From Planctomycetaceae bacterium (GTDB taxonomy: Bacteria > Planctomycetota > Planctomycetia > Pirellulales > Pirellulaceae): a stretch of 15,971 bases of DNA. Of the stretch, positions 1 to 7,220 are shown in pieces (the first letter of the stretch is position 1; every line of letters starts with the position of its first letter). Under the pieces are notes generated by a model, which had not been told where the DNA came from, ran no database searches, and worked only from the letters and a program-made list of their open reading frames with translations. The stretch spans positions 1 to 15,971 of the forward strand of contig JAKEHX010000397.1 in NCBI GenBank assembly GCA_022614795.1. The letters run 5' to 3'. The translations under genes were made by a program, and so were the position numbers.

Positions 1-613
1 AGTCCCGCTGCCCATCTCCGTCCAGATCGGTCTGACAAAGATGGTCGGGATGCGACAGTTGTGCCAGGCCGCCCAGTTTGTGCTCGTGGGGATTTGCCGC
101 CAGCCAGGAGACCGTCCCCAATTGCATGTCGCACCAGGCAAGCTCGCTCTGCTGCGATGTTGAGCCAGGCAGGGCGAGGATGTGGGCGACGGCCAGTCCG
201 GCTCGTGCATCGGCCGGCCAGGGCGGCTCGGAGCGAATGAAACGACCAGGCTTTGACTCTGGCTGGCGGGCGGGCGGGGGAAACACCAGGCGATCGGGCG
301 CCAGACGACGGTAGTATTCTGTGACGTCGCTGCGGCGCGGCATCGCCAGGTCGGTGCGCCCCGAGAGCAGATAGAATTCGTAGCCGCGCTCGACCTCATG
401 CGGCCAGCGGTCCTTGGGAAAACTGCCCGGCGGCGGAACCGCATGGCATCCGCCGCAAAAACGCTCGACTTGCGGCCGCACCGCATCAAGATCGACCGCC
501 GGCTGAAGGGCAGCAACTGGCGCCGGCGCGCGATCATGCCCGCAACCCGCAAGGCCGAAACCTGCGGCCACGAGCAGGGCGAAACTCACACTGATTCGTT
601 TGATACGTTGCAC
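1..613 (-). CDS. Lipoprotein with c-type heme motif and FG-GAP repeats (3' end cut by window)
   Basis: Only the first 204 codons are inside the window. The N-terminus has basic residues, a hydrophobic stretch and a lipobox (LAGC, Cys24), so it is probably a lipoprotein exported to the periplasm or outer membrane. A single heme-attachment motif, CGGCH (Cys53, Cys56, His57), follows. Near the cut end there is a calcium-loop motif, DLDGDGQRD, typical of FG-GAP/VCBS beta-propeller repeats. A heme domain joined to a propeller suggests a surface redox or binding protein, but no substrate can be inferred. I chose the GTG at 611-613 because it gives a clean signal peptide; the frame is open upstream, but no better start was seen. 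It begins about 50 bases after the upstream TPR gene and is probably the last gene, or a late gene, of the same operon. Confidence 0.8.
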   Translation of the reverse strand, partial: MQRIKRISVSFALLVAAGFGLAGCGHDRAPAPVAALQPAVDLDAVRPQVERFCGGCHAVPPPGSFPKDRWPHEVERGYEFYLLSGRTDLAMPRRSDVTEYYRRLAPDRLVFPPPARQPESKPGRFIRSEPPWPADARAGLAVAHILALPGSTSQQSELAWCDMQLGTVSWLAANPHEHKLGGLAQLSHPDHLCQTDLDGDGQRD

Positions 614-665
614 GCCACTGCATTCTAGGTAGTGCGGGACGCCGGCACAGCCAGGAACGCACCCG

Positions 666-1955
666 CTATTTGTCGTTTCGGTTGGTCGCATCGGGCTGCG
701 GACCGTACGGCTTGGGCGTCGCGAGCGGCTGCAGGGCGGCGGCCGACCGCAGCCAGACATCGGCGAGGTCCGGCCGATCCAGTTCTTTGGCCAGCGCCGC
801 GAGGCGCAGCCTGACCTGGACGTCATGGGGGCGGTCCCAGGCAACCTGGTGCAAATCGGCGAATTCCTTGCGCACTTCGCGAATCTGGTCCGCCAGCTTC
901 TGCTCGGCGTTGCCACGGTCCTGCTGGCCCAGCTGGGTATAGGCCTGCGCCAGCTTGAAATGCGCCAGGTAGTCCTTGGGGTGCGCCTGCGTAGCGCGCC
1001 GGAACACGTCAACCGCCGCCGGCGTTTTGCCTTCCTCCAGCAAGATGGTTCCTTGCAGCACCAGGGCATCCAGATTCGCTTGATCTTGATAAAGAACGGC
1101 CGCGAGTGATTCTTTGGCACTCGGCACGTCACCCAAGGCATGCTGGCACTGGGCCCGCACGACGCTCACTTCGACCGTAGCAGGACAAGGTGCTAGCGTC
1201 GCCAGGGCATCCCGAAATCGCCAAAGTTTCTGTTGACAGACCGCCAGCTCCTGGCGCACATCCACCCAATCCGGCTGGCCGTCCTTCCGGCGGAGCGATT
1301 CCTCATAGCAAGCAGCGGCGTCGCCGTAACGCTCATAGTCCTTGTAAATCAGCCCCAGCAGGCGGTGAGGACGGTGGTCGCTGGGATCGAGGTCCGCAGT
1401 ACGCTTCAGGTGGTGCAATGCATCGTGGTTCGCCCCCAAGTCGTAGTAAGAAGCCGCGAGCCAACGATGGGCTTCCACGGCATTGGGCTCTTCCCTGAGG
1501 ACTTTGTGCAAGGCAGCTTGGGCCTCGACGTGGCGGCCCAGATGATACCAGGCCTGGCCGATCAGCTTCAGAGCCGAGATTTTTAGGTCCGCGTGGTCTG
1601 CGACTTCTTGCAGCTCATCCAAGGCGGGATAGTAGTATCCTTTCTTGAGGAGCATCGCACCGCGGAGCAAAGTTGCCTGCGAATGATGCTTCCCGGACGA
1701 CCTGAGTTCCGCCAGGTATTGCCGCGCCACCGCAAGGTCCTCGCGGTCCACCGCCGCCAGTGCCGCTTGGAAGGGATCGGTCTGGCGGTCGCGAAAGTTG
1801 CACCAGAGAGCGAAAAGAGCGGCGGCTACGAAGAGCGAAAGGGCCGCGACGACCAGCAGCCAGCGGGAGCGAGAAATGCCCCTGCGCACGGAACCAGGCT
1901 GGCTGCTGGTGGGGGCCTGGCTGGCCCGCGCTTCGGTTAGCTGTGCCTCGGTCAC
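666..1955 (-). CDS. Membrane-anchored TPR repeat protein
   Basis: 429 residues. A short polar N-terminus precedes one transmembrane helix at about residues 32-52. The rest is alpha-helical with repeated TPR-like units from about residue 65 to 400, for example around 'AEAHRWLAASYYDLGANHDA' and 'YLAHFKLAQAYTQLGQQD'. TPR domains are protein-interaction scaffolds; here the domain probably faces the periplasm and works with the FG-GAP proteins on either side, which is an inference from context. The start is GTG, with GAGG five bases upstream. The upstream UnbV gene ends 25 bases before it, so the two are very likely co-transcribed. No catalytic motif was seen. It resembles the second TPR protein of the cluster in architecture (short N-terminus, one anchor, TPR array), so the two may be old paralogues. 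Confidence 0.88.
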   Translation of the reverse strand: MTEAQLTEARASQAPTSSQPGSVRRGISRSRWLLVVAALSLFVAAALFALWCNFRDRQTDPFQAALAAVDREDLAVARQYLAELRSSGKHHSQATLLRGAMLLKKGYYYPALDELQEVADHADLKISALKLIGQAWYHLGRHVEAQAALHKVLREEPNAVEAHRWLAASYYDLGANHDALHHLKRTADLDPSDHRPHRLLGLIYKDYERYGDAAACYEESLRRKDGQPDWVDVRQELAVCQQKLWRFRDALATLAPCPATVEVSVVRAQCQHALGDVPSAKESLAAVLYQDQANLDALVLQGTILLEEGKTPAAVDVFRRATQAHPKDYLAHFKLAQAYTQLGQQDRGNAEQKLADQIREVRKEFADLHQVAWDRPHDVQVRLRLAALAKELDRPDLADVWLRSAAALQPLATPKPYGPQPDATNRNDK

Positions 1956-1980
1956 TTGCGCCTCGTCCGGCGATTTTCGA

Positions 1981-3741
1981 TCAACGCGGCACCTGCCTGG
2001 AAAACCCGGAGGAGGAGCCGGTTGCTACCGGTTCTATCAATGTAACTTGCCCGGAAAGGGACGAGGCGTCGATCTTTTGGACGGCCCCGGCAGGCCAATG
2101 GATGACCAGCGAATGCGGCTGAACCTGATCCGGCAAGGCGAAATTCAAAGCACGGGAGCTATGCGAAAGATAGCTCCCGCCGCCCGTAACCTGACGGACC
2201 AGAGTTCCTGCGCTCGTTTTGAGCTCGGCGCGTGCTCCCACAGCGTCTCGATTCGAACGCGTGCCGATCAACACCACAGACAGCCACCGATTGTGAACGT
2301 GGAACTCGTTCACGAGCAGCGCCAGCGGCTCGTTCAGATGGGAGATCGCAACATCCAAGTCGCCATCGCTGTCATAGTCGGCCGTCGCCAGCCCACGGCC
2401 CTCGTGAGGCTCGTCGAAATAGCTGCCCGAGGCGGATGGAGCGCGCTCAAAGCGTTGCCCGTCGTACTGAAGCAACAATGGAAGCTGTCGACGGGGGGAT
2501 ATGCTCGGGAACTTGATGACGTGGCCGTTCGCAATCATCAAATCCTGGTCGCCGTCGGAATCGAAGTCCTCGCAGGCGGTGCCGAAACCGACGAACAAGC
2601 CGGCCAGATTGGTAATCCCCAATCGTTGACTTACATGCAGAAATTGCCCGTTACCTTCATTGCGATACATCGCGAATGACTCGCGTTCGTAATTCGTAAC
2701 CCAGATGTCGGGCTTTCCGTCCCGATTAAAGTCGCACAGGTCCACGCCCATGCTGCCGTTGGGAAGTCCGTTGTCATCGACTGCAACTCCCCGCGAGACT
2801 CCTGATTCTTCGAACCGACCCTCCCCATCATTGAGATAGAGAAAGTTTTCGGTCGTGTCATTGGCCACGTAGATGTCGACGTCCCCGTCGGGCTCGATGT
2901 CGCACAGTAGCACGCCGAGCCCTTTTCCATCAGCGCGAAGTCCCGCGAATGACGACGAGTCGCGAAAGGCACCGTCGCCTTGGCTGTAGTACACGCTGTG
3001 GGGCAATGGTTCAAAGGTTTGCGGCGGACAGATGTCTCGGTCACCCGCATCGGTGCCCTGACAAAAGGGATGGTTCTGAAACGACCAGTTCACATAGTGC
3101 GCCAGATAAAGGTCAAGGTTTCCATCGCCATTCAGATCGGCCCAACCTGCACTCGTACTCCAAAGCGAATTGGCAATGCCTGCCGAGCGGGCAATTTCGC
3201 GAAAAGTCCCATCGCCCATGTTCTGCCACAGCTGGGGCTGGCCGTACCCAGTAACCAGGAAATCCAGAAAGCCGTCGTTGTCAAAGTCCCCGATTGCCAC
3301 ACCATGAGAATACAAGGCGGTGGACTCGATTCCGGCGCTACGGCTGACAGCGGAAAACCCGTGGCCGCCAAGATTTCGATAAAGCGCCGATGCACAACCA
3401 GAAATTGATTTGTCCGCGGTCAGCTTTCCGCCCCCGGTAACAATCAAATCCAACCAGCCGTCGCGATCAAAATCCGACCACGCGACGCCACCACCCATCG
3501 ATTCGAGAATCGTGCAATGATTGGCTTCCGAACCGTTCACATAGGTGAATTCCATCCCCAGCGATGCGGCACGATCGGTGAATAGGCAGGCATTGGCCGT
3601 GGCCGCATTATCTGGGGAGTGATGCGGAACTACCGCGGCGGGCGCGATGGGCGACGACTGCTGTCTGCAGCCGGCCGCGATCATCGATGCGGCAACGACC
3701 CATGCTGCAAGCTTCTTCACCCTGAAAAAGAGGCGAATCAA
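1981..3741 (-). CDS. FG-GAP repeat / ASPIC-UnbV domain lipoprotein
   Basis: 586 residues from the chosen start. A signal peptide ends in a lipobox (MIAAGC, Cys25). Seven calcium-loop repeats follow: DFDRDGWLD, DFDNDGFLD, DLNGDGNLD, DIEPDGDVD, DFNRDGKPD, DFDSDGDQD and DYDSDGDLD. Seven repeats would close a seven-bladed integrin-like propeller. The C-terminal 100 residues match the ASPIC/UnbV domain (SNRDAVGAR, GGGSYLSHSSR, VIHWPAG). Such proteins are exported surface proteins of unknown ligand, common in planctomycetes and often encoded beside TPR proteins, as here. The start is uncertain. TTG at 3739-3741 lies four bases after the upstream stop and has AGGGA in front; GTG at 3718-3720 would also give a complete lipoprotein signal. 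The frame is open up to 3921, but that extension overlaps the upstream gene heavily and is unlikely. Confidence 0.9.
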   Translation of the reverse strand: MIRLFFRVKKLAAWVVAASMIAAGCRQQSSPIAPAAVVPHHSPDNAATANACLFTDRAASLGMEFTYVNGSEANHCTILESMGGGVAWSDFDRDGWLDLIVTGGGKLTADKSISGCASALYRNLGGHGFSAVSRSAGIESTALYSHGVAIGDFDNDGFLDFLVTGYGQPQLWQNMGDGTFREIARSAGIANSLWSTSAGWADLNGDGNLDLYLAHYVNWSFQNHPFCQGTDAGDRDICPPQTFEPLPHSVYYSQGDGAFRDSSSFAGLRADGKGLGVLLCDIEPDGDVDIYVANDTTENFLYLNDGEGRFEESGVSRGVAVDDNGLPNGSMGVDLCDFNRDGKPDIWVTNYERESFAMYRNEGNGQFLHVSQRLGITNLAGLFVGFGTACEDFDSDGDQDLMIANGHVIKFPSISPRRQLPLLLQYDGQRFERAPSASGSYFDEPHEGRGLATADYDSDGDLDVAISHLNEPLALLVNEFHVHNRWLSVVLIGTRSNRDAVGARAELKTSAGTLVRQVTGGGSYLSHSSRALNFALPDQVQPHSLVIHWPAGAVQKIDASSLSGQVTLIEPVATGSSSGFSRQVPR

Positions 3742-3745
3742 TGGG

Positions 3746-5092
3746 CTATCCCTGCTCGTCGACTGGGAGAGTGGAAGGGGGGGCGGGATGCTGACCAGCG
3801 ATTTGTTGATGCCGTCGCGCCTGGTCCGGCTGGCCGATTCGAGTATAAAACTCAGCCAGTCCTCGATGGGCCGCCTGATGGTTGGGATCGATTTGCACAG
3901 CGCTTTTAAGCCAGGCCGCACCGGCGGGCAGCAGGCCCTGCTTCATCAGGATCAGCCCGGCTTCGCAGCGCAAATCGGCATTGTTTGGCTCCGTAGCGAT
4001 GCGGCGCGTGACACTGACCAGGCGCGTGTGCTGGTCGGTCAGCTCGCGGGCCGCATTGCGATGCCGCTGGGCCTCTTGATCGTCGCCCACGGTGGCCAAG
4101 GCGGAGGCCAACGTCAAGTGGCTCTTCGCTTCGCGCGGATCGAGCGCCACTGACTTCTCCAAGAAGTAAATCGCGCGGGCGTCGTCCCGTTCCTCCAGGG
4201 CGGCCTGGCCCAGCCTGGCAAGGGCGGCGGCGGCCTTGCCGGGAGTCAAATCGAGCAATAGGGCATCGTACAGGAGTGCTTGGGACTGGTCGCCAAGTCC
4301 CTGGCGAGCGCGACACTCCGCCAGGCCCAGCAGGGCCTCGGCATTTTCGGAGTCCTGGTCCAGGCACGCTTGGAAGAGCCCTGCGGCCGAAGTCAGATCC
4401 GACAGTTCAAGCCGTAATTGCGCGAGCTTGAGGCTGGCTTCGGCGTGGCGCGGCCGCAGTGCGAGGACCTGCTCGTACTCCTCCATGGCGGCCTCGCGCT
4501 TCTCGATCCGCTGGTAAAGGTCGGCCCGCCAAAGATGCGGCAGCGGATTGTTTGGCTGCCAGTCGCCCCAGAATTTGAGGCACTTGAGGGCATCCGCGAT
4601 GTGATAGGAAGCCAGGTAACCGCGGGCCATGCTTTCGTAGATTTCCTCGGCGCTTGTGTCATCGACTCCCGCCTGCAATCGCTCGGCCAGCTGGCCCTCC
4701 AGGCTCTTGATCTGGCCCCCTTGCGCCTGGAGCAGCAGTTGCTGTAAACGCACCTCTTCGCCATTCCAGCCATACTCGGCCGCGCGGGCCAGATGCTGTT
4801 CGGCTAGGACTGCATTCCCGCTGCGGCGGTAGGCGCGACCGGCCAGATAATGCCACTGAGCCGAGTTCTGGCCGCGCTGGTCGGTGCGCTCGAGCATGGC
4901 AATCGCGCTCTGCCAATCGCCGCTGCGCAGCGCCCGATCGACCGCCGAGAGGCGATACCAGTGCCACATCCTCCCTGACAGGCAGGCCAGCAGAATCAAA
5001 CTGCCGGCGAGAATCGCTAGTAGAATGGCTCGTCTTCCGGAAGGCCACAGCCGCCCGGGGATCCACAGCCAGCTACGGCGATCGAGAGCCAT
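3746..5092 (-). CDS. Membrane-anchored TPR repeat protein
   Basis: 448 residues with an ATG start. One transmembrane helix lies at about residues 21-40 (AILLAILAGSLILLACL), after a basic N-terminus. The remainder is a long TPR array, with recognisable units such as 'HWYRLSAVDRALRSGDWQSA', 'AQWHYLAGRAYRRSGNAVLA', 'PRHAEASLKLAQLRLELSDL' and 'HQAAHRGLAEFYTRIGQPDQ'. No enzyme motif is visible. The array probably faces the periplasm and acts as an assembly scaffold for the exported proteins of the cluster. It starts 15 bases after the lipoprotein gene and ends four bases before the TTG of the UnbV gene, so the three look tightly coupled. No clear Shine-Dalgarno site was seen before the ATG. Confidence 0.88.
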   Translation of the reverse strand: MALDRRSWLWIPGRLWPSGRRAILLAILAGSLILLACLSGRMWHWYRLSAVDRALRSGDWQSAIAMLERTDQRGQNSAQWHYLAGRAYRRSGNAVLAEQHLARAAEYGWNGEEVRLQQLLLQAQGGQIKSLEGQLAERLQAGVDDTSAEEIYESMARGYLASYHIADALKCLKFWGDWQPNNPLPHLWRADLYQRIEKREAAMEEYEQVLALRPRHAEASLKLAQLRLELSDLTSAAGLFQACLDQDSENAEALLGLAECRARQGLGDQSQALLYDALLLDLTPGKAAAALARLGQAALEERDDARAIYFLEKSVALDPREAKSHLTLASALATVGDDQEAQRHRNAARELTDQHTRLVSVTRRIATEPNNADLRCEAGLILMKQGLLPAGAAWLKSAVQIDPNHQAAHRGLAEFYTRIGQPDQARRHQQIAGQHPAPPSTLPVDEQG

Positions 5093-5107
5093 CGGAAAAG
5101 CGAACGA

Positions 5108-5551
5108 CTAGTCCGTAAGCTCGAAGTTGAATTCTTTCTTGTCGGCCGACACTTCCGCCGTCAAGCCGCCTTGCACCACGGCGTACTTTGTCGGAATCTC
5201 GGACTTCGACTGCGACATCTTTCCCGCCGATGCCATTTTCATCATGTCTTCGGGTGTCGGGTTTGCCGGCAGCCCAGCCGGTGCAGACGCCTTGGAGATC
5301 GTTACCTTATGTTTTCCGGCCAGAACCCCCGGCTTGCCGTTGGTTTGCATGGCAAACTTGCCCGCTGCATCGGTCGTCCCTGTACCGGGTATTCCGGAGT
5401 CTGGCACGAAGACCACGGAGGCTCCCTCCACCGGCTTGCCTTGATAGGTGACCAACCCTGCCGCAGGGAGGAGCGTCAACCCATCTCCACAGCCGGTTGC
5501 CAAAAGCGTCACCAGGCTCGCTACGAACGTCGCCGTCAAAAAGCGGATCAC
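5108..5551 (-). CDS. Small transthyretin-like / carboxypeptidase regulatory-like lipoprotein
   Basis: 147 residues. The signal peptide ends in a lipobox (LATGC, Cys21). The body has the pattern of a beta-sandwich carboxypeptidase-regulatory-like or transthyretin-like domain: 'GLVTYQGKPVEGASVVFVPD', then 'GTTDAAGKFAM', then 'GVLAGKHKVTISK'. This fold is common in planctomycete lipoproteins encoded next to DUF1559 genes; its role is unknown, and a cell-surface structural or adhesive job is a guess. The start is GTG, supported by a strong AAGGAG seven bases upstream. It is the second gene of the left-arm operon, separated from the DUF1559 gene by 106 bases that hold a strong stem-loop. Confidence 0.88.
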   Translation of the reverse strand: MIRFLTATFVASLVTLLATGCGDGLTLLPAAGLVTYQGKPVEGASVVFVPDSGIPGTGTTDAAGKFAMQTNGKPGVLAGKHKVTISKASAPAGLPANPTPEDMMKMASAGKMSQSKSEIPTKYAVVQGGLTAEVSADKKEFNFELTD

Positions 5552-5558
5552 AAAACAA

Positions 5559-5564
5559 CTCCTT
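5559..5564 (-). promoter_or_regulatory. Shine-Dalgarno site fixing a GTG start
   Basis: AAGGAG on the minus strand, seven bases before the GTG at 5549-5551. It is one of the few strong ribosome sites in the window and settles the start of the lipoprotein gene. Confidence 0.8.
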
Positions 5565-5582
5565 CGAAATCCTGATTCAAAT

Positions 5583-5615
5583 CAGATCGCACGAAGTCGC
5601 TCCACGTGCGATCTG
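5583..5615 (-). promoter_or_regulatory. Intercistronic stem-loop in the DUF1559 operon
   Basis: A perfect 11-bp inverted repeat (CAGATCGCACG at 5583-5593, CGTGCGATCTG at 5605-5615) with an 11-base loop. It lies about 42 bases after the DUF1559 stop and about 20 bases before the Shine-Dalgarno site of the lipoprotein gene. Only a short, weak U-rich run follows (ATTTGAAT), so it is more likely a partial terminator or an mRNA-stabilising element that sets different levels for the two genes than a full terminator. Confidence 0.6.
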
Positions 5616-5657
5616 GATTGCCAAATAACTCACCACGCAACAGCCGCACGAGGTGCA

Positions 5658-6716
5658 CTACTGGTTCGCCACCGGAAGTCCTTCAGCCTTGCCACCCAGT
5701 CGCTGATACGTCTCATGATCAATGGTTTGAGCAAGAAGCCTCACGCTTCCGTCACCCATGAGGAACTGTGCGCCAGCGGGATGCCTGGAGCGAAAGCCCC
5801 AAGAAAAATTCCAGTTGTTCTTGAGCACGCAGGCGGGATGCGTGACACCGGGCTTTCCTGTGTCCTGCGCTGTGTTGCCGGTGTAGCAAGTCGTCAGATT
5901 GTTGATTGGAACGACCGTAGACGCATGGGCATTGTTCATGGCGTTGAAATACCAGTTGCCGCCGCCGACATGGTCGGTGCACACGGGCAGAATTTCACCG
6001 ACAAAGAGGGTGTTCGACAATCCGTCGGTCACCTGAGCGAATTTGCAACCCCCCGCGGCGCGCGAAAACACACCTCCAATCTGCGATTGAAATGGGCAGT
6101 TTCCGTGGCCGCACGAGAGATTTCCGCTGCCGTCACGGAGCCATTTGGCGAAAGTCTCCCAAGGTTGGCAAGAGGTGTTATTCGAGGGCGTGGAGTGCGA
6201 ACCCATGCTTCCACAATAGCTGCCATAAAAATCGGCGTTCATGGGGTCAAACGAATTTGACAACGACTCGCTGGTGTCCGATGGGCAACGAGCATAGGCG
6301 ACCTTGACAGAACGAACCCTGGGAAACCGCGGAGTGGCGGGATTCGGGTTGCCGGCGTCATTATTCCCCAGTCGCCAATCGAGCGGGTGGATGCTGGGAC
6401 TGGCCTGTCCCGAACTGAAATTGATCTGATCGTAAAAGGGCTGCTGCTCGGCGAACGGCAGAATGGAGACTTGCCAGCTAAGTTGTGGCCAGCTCCAGTT
6501 GTTGCCACCAGGCGGCATGAAGTTGTATACGTCGTGGTAGTTATGGATGGCCAAACCGTACTGCTTCAGGTTGTTCGAGCAGTGGCTTCGCCGCGCGGCT
6601 TCACGGGCCGCTTGGACTGCGGGCAATAGCAGCGCGACCAGGACGCCGATGATCGCAATCACGACCAGCAATTCGACGAGGGTGAACGCTCGTTGGGAAA
6701 AGGAGAGGCGTTTCAA
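5658..6716 (-). CDS. DUF1559 pseudopilin-like protein (prepilin-type N-terminus)
   Basis: 352 residues. The N-terminus is a type IV prepilin/pseudopilin leader: a short basic leader MKRLSFSQRA, then FTLVELLVVIAIIGVLVALL, then PAVQAAREAARR. The residue before the Phe is Ala rather than the usual Gly. The body shows planctomycete DUF1559 marks: NNLKQYGLAIHNYHD near the start, RCPSD in the middle, and the C-terminal H-x9-DG signature (HPAGAQFLMGDGSVR). DUF1559 proteins occur in large numbers in planctomycetes; they are probably exported by a type II or IV pilus-like system and their function is not known. I chose the TTG at 6714-6716 because a perfect AGGAG lies seven bases upstream and the leader is then of normal length. 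The frame extends to 6794, but that version would add 26 residues before the leader. Confidence 0.92.
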   Translation of the reverse strand: MKRLSFSQRAFTLVELLVVIAIIGVLVALLLPAVQAAREAARRSHCSNNLKQYGLAIHNYHDVYNFMPPGGNNWSWPQLSWQVSILPFAEQQPFYDQINFSSGQASPSIHPLDWRLGNNDAGNPNPATPRFPRVRSVKVAYARCPSDTSESLSNSFDPMNADFYGSYCGSMGSHSTPSNNTSCQPWETFAKWLRDGSGNLSCGHGNCPFQSQIGGVFSRAAGGCKFAQVTDGLSNTLFVGEILPVCTDHVGGGNWYFNAMNNAHASTVVPINNLTTCYTGNTAQDTGKPGVTHPACVLKNNWNFSWGFRSRHPAGAQFLMGDGSVRLLAQTIDHETYQRLGGKAEGLPVANQ

Positions 6717-6723
6717 GGAACTG

Positions 6724-6728
6724 CTCCT
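6724..6728 (-). promoter_or_regulatory. Shine-Dalgarno site fixing a TTG start
   Basis: AGGAG on the minus strand, seven bases before the TTG at 6714-6716. It supports the short prepilin leader over the in-frame ATG codons at about 6758 and 6794. Confidence 0.8.
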
Positions 6729-6849
6729 ATGAGAAAAATGAAAAAAAGCTAGCAGCATCCGGTGCCGCTTGATATCGGCGTCACCATTTAACATACGGAC
6801 GCACAGTTGTGTGACTATTACTTAAACAGTCCTTGTCGTAATCGGTTTC

Positions 6850-6876
6850 GGCTGCACGACTGAATGTCGTGCCGCC
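6850..6876 (-). promoter_or_regulatory. Stem-loop at the predicted 5' end of the left operon mRNA
   Basis: GCACGAC (6854-6860), a TGAAT loop, and GTCGTGC (6866-6872) form a perfect 7-bp stem. After one mismatch three more pairs follow (GGC 6850-6852 with GCC 6874-6876). The predicted transcription start is near 6882, so the hairpin would sit within the first few tens of bases of the leader. It could protect the mRNA from decay, or be the binding site of a dimeric regulator. Confidence 0.5.
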
Positions 6877-6888
6877 GCACCAGAAGGT

Positions 6889-6917
6889 GTTATCGCAAGC
6901 CCAAGTAGAAAAGTCAA
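6889..6917 (-). promoter_or_regulatory. Probable sigma70-type promoter of the left operon
   Basis: On the minus strand TTGACT (6917-6912) and GATAAC (6894-6889) are 17 bases apart. They match the -35 consensus at five of six positions and the -10 at four of six, at the best spacing. The leader to the DUF1559 start would be about 165 bases, long enough for regulation. Confidence 0.55.
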
Positions 6918-7108
6918 GAATTCACGAAGCTATTGTGGATTTTTGGCTAACGGCCTAGCCCGATGGAATTTCGCTGGCGGTCGGTGCGCTGATTCAAACA
7001 AATTCGCGAGTTTAGTCCTCGTAGATGCTGCAATGAACCGCAAAGGCTAGTTCTTTTGGGTAGCCACGTGAGAGTGATTGAACAAGTCGTCGGGGCCGCA
7101 CTTGCACT

Positions 7109-7136
7109 TTGTCGTTTCTCCCCGCTCCGCTACATT
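7109..7136 (+). promoter_or_regulatory. Candidate promoter of the SbcD-like/ATPase operon
   Basis: TTGTCG (7109-7114) and TACATT (7131-7136) are 16 bases apart, about 80 bases before the ATG at 7221. The same TACATT hexamer appears in the candidate ferredoxin promoter. This is a weak match and only a guess. Confidence 0.3.
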
Positions 7137-7209
7137 ACCCAGTCAAGGATGTCTTTCGCAGCCCCGCGAGAGGATTTTCGGTCGATAAAACGACAGCAGG
7201 GCGAGCGCA

Positions 7210-7215
7210 GGGAGG
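7210..7215 (+). promoter_or_regulatory. Shine-Dalgarno site of the SbcD-like gene
   Basis: GGGAGG five bases before the ATG at 7221. It rules out the longer in-frame version beginning at 7056. Confidence 0.8.
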
Positions 7216-7220
7216 TGCTC

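Larger units (their letters stand above)
6717..7220. other. Divergent intergenic region of about 500 bases
   Basis: This region separates the left operon (minus) from the ATPase operon (plus). It is richer in A and T than the genes. It holds the probable left-operon promoter (6889-6917), a stem-loop near that promoter's start point (6850-6876), a weaker candidate plus-strand promoter (7109-7136) and the ribosome site at 7210-7215. Open frames here have no coding character that I could recognise. Confidence 0.7.

Noticed and set aside
3742..3921. N-terminal extension of the UnbV lipoprotein
   Set aside because: It overlaps the TPR gene by about 175 bases and would place the lipoprotein signal far inside the protein.
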